In this document: positions 56,914 through 64,000 of the stretch, in pieces
Layout: the number at the start of each line of letters is the position of its first letter
How positions within the stretch are numbered: position 1 is the stretch's first letter
DNA from: Gemmatimonadota bacterium
GTDB taxonomy: Bacteria > Gemmatimonadota > Gemmatimonadetes > Gemmatimonadales > Gemmatimonadaceae
Assembly (NCBI GenBank): GCA_020161135.1
Contig: JAIUOB010000001.1
Location: forward strand, 310,001 to 374,000
Reading direction: 5' to 3'
DNA: 64,000 nucleotides
Program-made: the position numbers and the translations under genes
The notes under the pieces: model-generated
What the model saw: only the letters and a program-made list of their open reading frames with translations
Told to the model about the DNA's origin: nothing
Database searches by the model: none

Positions 56914-58626
56914 ATGCGCCCCCACCTCTCGCGCGCGGCCACGCGGACTCCGCTGCTCGTCACGCCCCTCGTCGCGCTCCTCGCCGCCGGCACCCCGGCC
57001 GCTTCCTCCGCACAGGCCACCCCGCAAGCCAACCTCCAGGCGCTCGCCGACTCGGTGTTCGCGCCGTGGAACTCGACGCACTCCCCCGGCTGCGCCGTGG
57101 GCGTGTCGCGCGCGGGGCGCACGCTGCTGGAACGCGGCTACGGCATGGCCGACCTGGCCGGCGCACGCGCCATCACGCCGACCACGATTCTCGAGTCGGG
57201 GAGTGTGGCCAAGCAGTTCACCGCCACCGCCATCCTGCTCCTCGCCGCCGACGGCAAGCTGGCCCTCGACGACGACGCGCGGAAATACCTCCCCGAGCTG
57301 CGCGACTACGGCCGCACCATCACCGTGCGCCACCTGCTCACGCACACGAGCGGGCTGCGCGAGTGGAGCAACCTCGTGGCGTGGCAGGGGTGGCCGCGTG
57401 GCACGCGCGTGCACACCAACCCGGACATGGTGCGCCTCATCGCCGCGCAGCAGGGGCTCAACTATCCGGTGGGCGATCACTACTCGTACACCAACTCCGG
57501 CTTCCTGCTGCTGCACGCCATCGTCGAGCGGGTGAGCGGCATGTCGTTCCAGCGCTTCACCCGCGAACGCATATTCGCGCCGCTCGGCATGCGCAACACG
57601 TCGTGGCGCGACGACTTCACGCGCATCGTGCCGGGGCTCGCACAGGCCTACGCGCGGCGCGGCACGGGGTGGGCCATCGACATGCCGGGCGACAACGTCG
57701 TCGGAGCAGGCGGCCTGTGGACCACCGTGGGTGACTGGCTCCTCTGGAACGAAGCGCTCACGAAGAAGACACTCGGCGCGAACGTGGTGGACTCGCTCAC
57801 GCGCCGCATGCGCCTCACCAGCGGCCTCGAGATCGCCTACGCGCTGGGCGTCACGGTCACGCGCTGGCGCGGCACGACGGAAATCGCGCACTCGGGCTCG
57901 ACCGCCGGCTACAGCACCTACCTCGCGCGCTATCCGGAGCTGGACAACCTCTCCATCGCCGTCATGTGCAACGCGGCCGGCGCCGGTGCCACGGCGTACA
58001 CGCGGGCGCTGGTGGCGGGCATCGCGGGCAGTGCACTCACTCCCGTGGTGCCCAACGACACCGTCGCCACCGACCAGGCCGCGCTGCGTGCCTGGCGCGG
58101 CGTGTACGAGGACGGGTGGTGGCACGTGGTCACTCGCATCGACACCGCGCGTGGCGTGATGAGCGTGAACGGCACGCCCATTCGTGCGCTGCGCGACGGC
58201 ACGTTCCTGCTGGGCGGTGTGCGCACACGCCTGCATGTCGACGACAAGGGCGTGCGGACGCTGCGCAGCGTCACCGGCGATGGCGACAGTGTCGTGGACA
58301 CGTGGCGTGCCGCCGAGGTGGTGGTGCCCACGCCCGCCGACCTGGCGGCGTACGCGGGGCGCTACCGCAGCGACGAGATCGGCAACACGGTCACCGTGCG
58401 CGTGGACAACGGGCGGCTCTACATCGACCAGCGCGAGGGGCGCACCCTTGGCGCAACGCCCACACTGCGCGATGCGTTCGAGGCAGGCGGCTCGAGCCTC
58501 CGCTTCACCCGCGATGCCAAGGGGCGCGTGACGGCGCTGCACGTGGGCGAGGCCCGCATGTGGGACTTCGTGCTCACGCGACTGCCCGACGCGCCGGCTG
58601 CCTCTCGCGCTGGAGCGCGCAAGTGA
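56914..58626 (+). CDS. Secreted serine hydrolase, beta-lactamase class C / D-aminopeptidase fold
   Basis: 570 residues. Signal peptide to about SSAQATPQ (residue 32). The active site is SVAK (S97, K100), YTNSG (Y192, N194) and HSGSTAG (H326) in place of the class C KTG. The remaining 200 residues form a lipocalin-like beta domain, with repeats like YRSDEIGNTVTVRVDNGRLY. Such proteins are esterases, D-amino peptidases or penicillin-binding relatives rather than true beta-lactamases. It opens a run of four same-strand genes joined by GTGA-type overlaps. Confidence 0.85.
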   Translation: MRPHLSRAATRTPLLVTPLVALLAAGTPAASSAQATPQANLQALADSVFAPWNSTHSPGCAVGVSRAGRTLLERGYGMADLAGARAITPTTILESGSVAKQFTATAILLLAADGKLALDDDARKYLPELRDYGRTITVRHLLTHTSGLREWSNLVAWQGWPRGTRVHTNPDMVRLIAAQQGLNYPVGDHYSYTNSGFLLLHAIVERVSGMSFQRFTRERIFAPLGMRNTSWRDDFTRIVPGLAQAYARRGTGWAIDMPGDNVVGAGGLWTTVGDWLLWNEALTKKTLGANVVDSLTRRMRLTSGLEIAYALGVTVTRWRGTTEIAHSGSTAGYSTYLARYPELDNLSIAVMCNAAGAGATAYTRALVAGIAGSALTPVVPNDTVATDQAALRAWRGVYEDGWWHVVTRIDTARGVMSVNGTPIRALRDGTFLLGGVRTRLHVDDKGVRTLRSVTGDGDSVVDTWRAAEVVVPTPADLAAYAGRYRSDEIGNTVTVRVDNGRLYIDQREGRTLGATPTLRDAFEAGGSSLRFTRDAKGRVTALHVGEARMWDFVLTRLPDAPAASRAGARK

Positions 58627-59411
58627 ACGGCGCCGCGAACGGCCGCATGAACGGCGCCGTCCTCATCACCGGCGCTGCCACCGGCATTGGCGCAGCCTGC
58701 GCGCGCACCTTCGCGCGCGACGGCTGGATGACGGGCATCTGTACGCTCGACGCAACGCGTGCCGAAGCCGAGGAGGTGGCGTCGGAGTGTCGCGCGCTGG
58801 GCTCGCCAGCCATGGTCGTCATCGTCGACGTGACCGACGACGCAGCCTGTCGTGCCGCGGCCGACAGCTTCGCCGCGGCCGCGGGCGGGCACATCGACGG
58901 GCTGATCAACTGCGCCGGCGTGACGCGTTTCGTGCCCCATCATGATCTCGAGGGGCTCCCCAGCAGCGAGTTCCGCCGCACCAACGACGTGAACGTGATG
59001 GGCACCTTCCAGATGATCCGTGCCTGCCGCGGCGCGCTCGAGCGCAGCGGTCGCGGCGCGATCGTCAACTACTCCTCCATCGCCGGCCTGTCGGGGGTGG
59101 GTTCGTCGGCGGCGTACGCGGCCAGCAAGGGCGCGGTCATTGCGCTCACGCTCAGCATGGCCCGTGCCTTGGCGCCGCACATTCGCGTCAACGCCATCGC
59201 GCCGGGCTACGTGGCGGGCGGACTCCCGAGCCGTGTGCTCGATGCCGACGCACTGGCCGCGGTCGAGACGAAGTATCTCGAGACGCAGCCCATGAAGCGG
59301 TTGCTCACCGTGGACGAAGTCGCCGCGCTCACGCACTTCCTGGTGGCGGGCCCCAGCGGCATCACCGGCGAGACCATCCGCATCGACAACGGGCTCCATC
59401 TCAATGGGTGA
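58623..59411 (+). CDS. Short-chain dehydrogenase/reductase
   Basis: 262 residues from GTG 58623, which overlaps the upstream stop (GTGA) and has GGAG 7-8 bases before it. The in-frame ATG at 58647 lacks a ribosome site. NAD(P) motif VLITGAATGIGAACA, NCAG (LINCAGVTR), active site SSIAG with YAASKGAV (YxxxK), and NAIAPGYVAGG are all present. It is a classical SDR oxidising or reducing a secondary alcohol. The company of a beta-hydroxyacid dehydrogenase and an IlvD/Edd dehydratase suggests sugar-acid or branched-chain metabolism. Confidence 0.88.
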   Translation: MNGAANGRMNGAVLITGAATGIGAACARTFARDGWMTGICTLDATRAEAEEVASECRALGSPAMVVIVDVTDDAACRAAADSFAAAAGGHIDGLINCAGVTRFVPHHDLEGLPSSEFRRTNDVNVMGTFQMIRACRGALERSGRGAIVNYSSIAGLSGVGSSAAYAASKGAVIALTLSMARALAPHIRVNAIAPGYVAGGLPSRVLDADALAAVETKYLETQPMKRLLTVDEVAALTHFLVAGPSGITGETIRIDNGLHLNG

Positions 59412-60291
59412 GTCGCCGCCCATCGGCTTCATCGGCACGGGGCTCATCGGCGGGCCCATGGTGCTGCGTCTCCTCGAGCAGGGGCGCGACGTGGTCGTGT
59501 GGAACCGCTCGGCCGACAAGCTCGCGCCGCTCGTGGCTGCTGGCGCCCGTGCGGCGGCCAGTGCGCGTGAGGTGGCCGAGCAGGCGCAGCTCGTCTGCCT
59601 CTGCCTCACCGACACGGCGGCGGTGGAGGACGTGGTGTTCGGCGCGCACGGCATGGCGCCGGCGCTGGGCAGCGAGCATCTCGTCATCGACCTGTCGAGC
59701 ATCGCCCCCGATGCCACGGTACGCATGGCCACGCGGCTTCGCAGCGAACGCGGTGCGCACTGGCTCGACACGCCGGTGTCGGGCGGCGTGCCGGCGGCGC
59801 GCGCGGGGCGGCTCATCGTCTTTGCCGGTGGCGACGCCGCCGATGTGGCGCGCGCGGCGTGGGTGTTCGACGCGCTCGCGCAGCGGGTGACGCACATGGG
59901 CGCGCAGGGCGCCGGGCAGTTCACCAAGAGCTGCAACCAGCAGATCGTCGCCTGCAACCTCGCGGTCATCGCCGAGATGGTGGCGTTCGCCGAGAAGGCG
60001 GGGGTGGACGCGACGCGCCTGCCGGGCGCGCTGGCGGGTGGCTTTGCCGATTCACTGCCGCTCCAGATCTTCGGCCCGCGCATGGCCAGTCGCACGCACA
60101 CACCGCCGCTGGGCGCCATTGCGACGTTCCGCAAGGACATCGAACAGGTCGTGCGGCTCGCGACCGATGTCGGTGCGGATGTGCCGGTGACCACCGCGGC
60201 GCTCGAGCGGTTCCGCGCGGCGTACGCGCGCGAGGATATCGGCGGCGCGGCGGATGTGTCGGCCATCGTGCGGCTGGTGACCGACGCGTGA
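59404..60291 (+). CDS. NAD(P)-dependent beta-hydroxyacid dehydrogenase (3-hydroxyisobutyrate / tartronate semialdehyde reductase type)
   Basis: 295 residues; its start overlaps the SDR gene by 8 bases. The Rossmann motif is [20 protein letters not shown], the substrate loop [16 protein letters not shown] and [14 protein letters not shown], and the catalytic Lys in [12 protein letters not shown]. All are canonical for 3-hydroxyisobutyrate dehydrogenases, 2-hydroxy-3-oxopropionate reductases and relatives. It interconverts a beta-hydroxy acid and the semialdehyde. Coupling to the IlvD/Edd gene makes a sugar-acid pathway plausible, but the substrate is not determined. Confidence 0.88.
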   Translation: MGESPPIGFIGTGLIGGPMVLRLLEQGRDVVVWNRSADKLAPLVAAGARAAASAREVAEQAQLVCLCLTDTAAVEDVVFGAHGMAPALGSEHLVIDLSSIAPDATVRMATRLRSERGAHWLDTPVSGGVPAARAGRLIVFAGGDAADVARAAWVFDALAQRVTHMGAQGAGQFTKSCNQQIVACNLAVIAEMVAFAEKAGVDATRLPGALAGGFADSLPLQIFGPRMASRTHTPPLGAIATFRKDIEQVVRLATDVGADVPVTTAALERFRAAYAREDIGGAADVSAIVRLVTDA

Positions 60292-61958
60292 CGCGGTTTC
60301 GCTCGGCCACCATCCACGACGGCCTGCTGCGCGCGCCCACGCGCGGGTTCCTGCATGCACTCGGACAGAACACCGAGGAGATCGCGCGGCCGCACATCGC
60401 GGTGATTCACACGGGCGGCGAGATGAGCCCGTGCAACATGCTGCTGCGCGAGCAGGCGCTGCAGGCGAAGACCGGGGTGTACGCCGGCGGTGCCATGCCG
60501 CACGAGTGCCCCGTCGTGTCGGTGAGCGACGGCCTCGCCATCGCGCACGAGGGGATGCGCTGGTCGCTCGTGTCGCGTGAGCTCATCGCCGACAGCGTCG
60601 AGGCCACGACGGGCGCGCATCGTTGGGATGGCATCGTCGCGATCGGGGGCTGCGACAAGAACATCCCCGGGCTCCTCATGGGCATGGTGCGTTGCGATGT
60701 GCCGGCGGTGTTCTGCTTCGGTGGCGCAGCCATGCCTGGCCGCTTCGAAGGTGCCGACACGCACATCGGCGAGACGTACGAAACGGTCGGGCGCGTACTC
60801 GCCGGCGAGGCCACGGAGGTGGAGCTCGAAGCGCGGGTGCGGGCCTGCGTGCCCACCGGCGGGGCGTGTGCGGGGCAGTTCACCGCCAACACCATGGCGC
60901 TGGTGGCGGAGGCGCTCGGCCTCGCTCCCATCGGCCTCGCGATGGTGCCGGCGGTGTACAGCGCGCGACAGGCGGTCATGCGACAGGTGGGAGCGCAGCT
61001 CGCGGCGCGCGTGCGCGATGGTGGCCCCACCGCGCGCACCATCGTGACGCGCGAGGCGCTCGAGAATGCCTGCATGGTCGTGTCAGCCACCGGCGGCTCC
61101 ACCAACGCGGCGCTGCACCTGCCGGCCATCGCGCACGAGGCCGGCATCGCGTTCACGCTGGCGGACATCGACGCGGTGTTCGCGCGCACGCCACTGCTGG
61201 CCGACCTCGCGCCGGGCGGTCGCTATCTCGCGCGGCATCTGCATGACGCTGGCGGCTCGGCCATGGTGCTGCGTACGCTGCTCGATGGCGGACTGCTGCA
61301 CGGCCATGCGATGACGTGGACCGGCCGCACCATCGCCGACGAGCTGGCCGATGCACCGGCCTCCGATGGCACGGTGGTGCGCCCGGTGTCGTCACCGCGA
61401 GCGCCCACGGCCGGCGTGGTGGTGCTCACCGGCAACCTCTGCCCTGACGGCGCACTGCTCAAGGTGGCAGGGCTCGAGACGCTCGTGCACGAAGGGCCCG
61501 CGCGCGTCTTCGAGAGCGAGGAGGACGCGCTCGAATCGGTGCGCGCGCAGCGCTACACACTCGGCGACGTGCTCGTCATCCGCAACGAAGGGCCCCGAGG
61601 CGGGCCCGGCATGCGCGAGATGCTCGGCATCACCGCGCTGCTGTACGGACAGGGAGTGGGACAGCAGGTCGCGCTGCTCACCGACGGACGCTTCAGCGGC
61701 GCCACGCGCGGACTGTGCATCGGGCATGCAGGGCCCGAGGCGTACGTGGGCGGACCGATCGCGGTGTTGCGTGATGGAGACCGCATTCGCATCGATGCGC
61801 GGCCCGGTGTGCAGACGATCAGTGTTGCGCTGTCGGACGCGGAGCTGGCGGAGCGGCTGGCGGCCTGGACGCCGCGGCCGCATGTGTCACGAGGCGTGGC
61901 GCTCGAGAAGTATCGAGCGGTGGTGGGACCGGCGGCGCGGGGCGCGGTGACCTTCTAG
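60288..61958 (+). CDS. IlvD/Edd family dehydratase, probable dihydroxy-acid dehydratase
   Basis: 556 residues from GTG 60288, overlapping the upstream stop (GTGA). Iron-sulphur ligands and motifs: [14 protein letters not shown] (C122) and [18 protein letters not shown] (C187, C194). [14 protein letters not shown] and [13 protein letters not shown] complete the family signature. The DKN and TANTMA variants are closer to dihydroxy-acid dehydratases than to pentonate or 6-phosphogluconate dehydratases. Its location with an SDR and beta-hydroxyacid dehydrogenase, away from other ilv genes, favours a sugar-acid role. Both options remain open. Confidence 0.85.
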   Translation: MTRFRSATIHDGLLRAPTRGFLHALGQNTEEIARPHIAVIHTGGEMSPCNMLLREQALQAKTGVYAGGAMPHECPVVSVSDGLAIAHEGMRWSLVSRELIADSVEATTGAHRWDGIVAIGGCDKNIPGLLMGMVRCDVPAVFCFGGAAMPGRFEGADTHIGETYETVGRVLAGEATEVELEARVRACVPTGGACAGQFTANTMALVAEALGLAPIGLAMVPAVYSARQAVMRQVGAQLAARVRDGGPTARTIVTREALENACMVVSATGGSTNAALHLPAIAHEAGIAFTLADIDAVFARTPLLADLAPGGRYLARHLHDAGGSAMVLRTLLDGGLLHGHAMTWTGRTIADELADAPASDGTVVRPVSSPRAPTAGVVVLTGNLCPDGALLKVAGLETLVHEGPARVFESEEDALESVRAQRYTLGDVLVIRNEGPRGGPGMREMLGITALLYGQGVGQQVALLTDGRFSGATRGLCIGHAGPEAYVGGPIAVLRDGDRIRIDARPGVQTISVALSDAELAERLAAWTPRPHVSRGVALEKYRAVVGPAARGAVTF

Positions 61959-61959
61959 G

Positions 61960-62412
61960 TCAGGTGGGACCGGCCGGCAGCGCGGGAAGACACATCGCGT
62001 AGACGTGCCAGCGTGTTTCGCCTGCCTTGAGTGGGCGTCGCTCGTTCACCATGGCTTCGGCGTCGGTGTTGAGCATGGGAGGACCAAACACGTTGAACAG
62101 GCAGTCGGCCTGCTCCATGCGGAAGCGCAGGCTCGCTTCGTTCGGCGCGTCCTTCGGGTCGGGTGTGCGCGTCCACCCTGCGGCACGCACCGCCTCGTAG
62201 AACGCCACAGCCTGTGGCTGCACGCCGCGTGTGGTGCCGCCGGCGGCGGTGATCTTGCACCCGGCAAGACGCTTCTTCGTGCGCCAGTCGTCGATCGTGT
62301 CGGGCTCGACGACGGCCACCAACTGTTGCGACTCGCGCAGGAATCGCTCAGCCGCCGTGCACAGGGGATGTACCGGCGGTTGCCACAGGAGGGCGAGCAG
62401 CAGCGGTGTCAT
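61960..62412 (-). CDS. Hypothetical secreted protein
   Basis: 150 residues from ATG 62412; a longer frame from 62454 would place charged residues before the signal. A hydrophobic start (MTPLLLALLWQPPVHPLC) suggests export. The body has three Cys and no recognisable enzyme motif (KKRLAGCKITAAGG, MEQADCLFNVFGPPML). It is convergent with the IlvD gene, whose stop is 2 bases away. Function unknown. Confidence 0.5.
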   Translation of the reverse strand: MTPLLLALLWQPPVHPLCTAAERFLRESQQLVAVVEPDTIDDWRTKKRLAGCKITAAGGTTRGVQPQAVAFYEAVRAAGWTRTPDPKDAPNEASLRFRMEQADCLFNVFGPPMLNTDAEAMVNERRPLKAGETRWHVYAMCLPALPAGPT

Positions 62413-62520
62413 GCAGGGAAACCTGCCAACCCGCGCCACTGCCCGCCACTCCAAAGTGCTGCGCCCTGAATCCTCCTTCCTGCTCCCTGCTTCCTCACCG
62501 CAGTTCCCTACCGCATCACC

Positions 62521-63123
62521 CTACCGCCGTCCGCGCGGCACACCCCGTCCCGCATTCACGATGATCGGTACCCCCACATAGCCGCGGTAGAACGGTGACC
62601 CCCAGCCGAGTGCGCCGTAGCCGTAGCCGAAGCCCGGGCCATAGAGTCCGTAGAACCACGGGTCGAAGTAGGGGTAGTTCGCGTAGCGCGCGCGCTTGTC
62701 GTCGGTGTTGGTGTGCACCTCGAGCGGCGCGACGGCCACGGCGGCGTTCCCCTGCACCTCCTTGCAGTTCCGCTTCTCGCGCTCGGCCTTCGCGACGAGT
62801 TTGTCGTCCACCCAGAGTTCGACGTCCTCCTTCGACTTCGACGTGAATTCCACCTGTTCGTGCGCCGCGAGCGCGATGTTGGTGCGTTCGCCGCTCTTCA
62901 CGACACTCACCGCGGCGTTCACGGCGTTCGCGCCGTCGTTGCGCAGGATGAAGCGATCGTCGCACAACTGACCGAATGTGAGCCGCGCAACATCCGCGAC
63001 CGCGCTGCGGGTGACTTCGCTGATCTGGGCGCCGGCGGGCGCCGCGTGCCACAGCAGGGCGCCAGCGGCCACTGCCGCGCGCACGAGCCGGGCACTTCCC
63101 CGGGTGTCTGCCATGCGGGACAT
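62521..63123 (-). CDS. Hypothetical secreted protein with Gly/Tyr-rich C-terminus
   Basis: 200 residues, signal peptide ending near PAGAQISEV (residue 34). The middle, VEFTSKSKEDVELWVDDKLV, looks like a small beta domain. The C-terminus is aromatic- and glycine-rich (YFDPWFYGLYGPGFGYGYG), as in some surface or matrix-associated proteins. No catalytic motif is visible. It stands alone between the preceding hypothetical and the dienelactone hydrolase gene. Function unknown. Confidence 0.55.
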   Translation of the reverse strand: MSRMADTRGSARLVRAAVAAGALLWHAAPAGAQISEVTRSAVADVARLTFGQLCDDRFILRNDGANAVNAAVSVVKSGERTNIALAAHEQVEFTSKSKEDVELWVDDKLVAKAEREKRNCKEVQGNAAVAVAPLEVHTNTDDKRARYANYPYFDPWFYGLYGPGFGYGYGALGWGSPFYRGYVGVPIIVNAGRGVPRGRR

Positions 63124-63338
63124 GGCTCTCTCCTGCCTGCCAGTGCAGGCCTTGGTGGTGCAGGCGTCGCGCCGTGTGCGCGCCGTCCGTCACTGCAGTG
63201 ACACGCAGCGCAACGGCGCACCCCATCTGTGCGTAGCGGAGCGGAGCCGCGCAGGAGGCACCGGCAACAGTAGATTCCGCCGCGACCCCTGCCGTTCGAG
63301 TCGTTCCGCCCCCGTCGTTTCCCTGCACGGAGTACGCG

Positions 63339-64000
63339 ATGATGCTGCGACGTCTGTCCCTTCCCCTGGTGTTCCTGGCCGGCGCCTGCACACTGCAGCG
63401 CTCCACCCCCGGCGGCACGCCGGTGACGCACAGCGAGCCTGCGGCCACAGCGAGCAGCGCGCCCGGTGCGACCACGCGCGGACCGTCGGCCGATGATCAC
63501 ATGGCGCACATGGCCGCGGCTGATCTCGCCGCGCCCGTGCCCGGCGGTGTGTTCCGGCAGGATCTCAGCATTCCCGCGAGCAACAACGGCGCGCCCGAAC
63601 GCCTCAAGGCCAGCAACCGGCATTCGGAGTGGGTGAAGATCGCCTCCGCGCCGGGCGCCACCGACTCCATCATGGCGTGGGTCGTGTATCCGTACAGCAA
63701 GACCTCGACGCAGAAGGCCCCGGTGGTCGTCGTCGTGCACGAGATCTTCGGCCTCTCGACGTGGGTGCGCGGCGTGGCCGACCAGGCGGCGGCCGACGGC
63801 TTCATCGCGATCGCGCCGGACTTCCTGTCGCGTGTGCGCGGCGGGCCGAGCAGCGAGGAGCTCTCGAGCGCCGATGCGCGCCGACTCATCGCCGGCGTGA
63901 ATGCGGCGGAGAAGAACGCGGTGATCAACGCGGCGGCCAACTACGCGATGATGCTGCCGAACGCGACGCAGAAGTACGCCGTGATCGGCTACTGCTGGGG
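63339..64000 (+). CDS. Dienelactone hydrolase family protein, exported, 3' end cut by window edge
   Basis: About 220 residues visible from ATG 63339 (a second ATG follows directly). The N-terminus MMLRRLSLPLVFLAGACTLQ looks like a lipoprotein signal with a non-canonical lipobox (AGAC). Past residue 75 an alpha/beta hydrolase begins: VVVVVHEIFGLSTWVRGVA (the DLH HExxG-like motif) and, at the end of the window, VIGYCWG, containing the nucleophile Cys of the DLH family. It may hydrolyse lactones or esters. The catalytic Asp and His are off the edge. Confidence 0.8.
   Translation, partial: MMLRRLSLPLVFLAGACTLQRSTPGGTPVTHSEPAATASSAPGATTRGPSADDHMAHMAAADLAAPVPGGVFRQDLSIPASNNGAPERLKASNRHSEWVKIASAPGATDSIMAWVVYPYSKTSTQKAPVVVVVHEIFGLSTWVRGVADQAAADGFIAIAPDFLSRVRGGPSSEELSSADARRLIAGVNAAEKNAVINAAANYAMMLPNATQKYAVIGYCW

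Noticed and set aside
56914..58626. True class C beta-lactamase (antibiotic resistance)
   Set aside because: The third motif is HSG rather than KTG and a lipocalin-like domain is attached. This points to the broad esterase/D-peptidase family, not an AmpC enzyme.

Overview
The window is very GC-rich (roughly 70% by eye), densely coded bacterial DNA with many 4-base stop/start overlaps (ATGA or GTGA). Several contents fit a Gemmatimonadota-like or similar environmental Gram-negative bacterium: a Pkn-type kinase fused to a TolB-like propeller, a secreted HEIGH zinc metalloprotease, a PEP-CTERM surface protein, TonB-plug-like secreted proteins and numerous signal peptides. This assignment is inference from gene content, not a database match. 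No rRNA, tRNA, CRISPR array or intact insertion sequence was seen.

Layout. (1) 1-11339, minus strand: a tightly packed operon of a polyglutamine CHAT protease, an alpha/beta hydrolase, a CHAT protease-NTPase and a 1726-residue STAND-type NTPase with a degraded CHAT-like tail, followed 18 bases later by a HIT-family gene cut by the window edge. This is the most unusual part of the window. (2) 11.5-18.2 kb: sugar O-methyltransferase, DoxX protein between direct repeats, FabH-like ketosynthase, an orphan histidine kinase and a secreted metalloprotease. (3) 18.4-27.6 kb: a complete recC-recB-recD operon. (4) 28.2-43.6 kb: M20 amidohydrolase, PQQ dehydrogenase coupled to an inward-rectifier-like channel, a tandem pair of TonB-plug-like proteins, PH-domain protein, phosphodiesterase, S33 hydrolase, a LytS/LytTR two-component pair and a Ser/Thr kinase. 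(5) 43.7-45.7 kb: PEP-CTERM protein and LuxR regulator.

(6) 45.7-53.0 kb is an accessory island: hicBA with a third ribbon-helix-helix-like gene, gene remnants, a DUF2075-type nuclease/helicase, an AbrB-Doc toxin-antitoxin pair with palindromic operators, a TauD-like dioxygenase paired with a HEPN/zinc-ribbon protein, and an orphan coiled-coil gene in visibly more AT-rich DNA. (7) 53.2-64.0 kb returns to housekeeping and metabolism: Na+/H+ antiporter, old-yellow-enzyme homologue, EVE and FmdB-like proteins, a translationally coupled operon of serine hydrolase, SDR, beta-hydroxyacid dehydrogenase and IlvD/Edd dehydratase, two secreted hypotheticals and a dienelactone hydrolase cut by the right edge.

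The best candidate for an undescribed system is the CHAT/hydrolase/STAND operon. It combines two apparently active caspase-like proteases, a nucleotide-binding sensor-like protein and a serine hydrolase that could be a protease-activated effector. Its function is inferred only.
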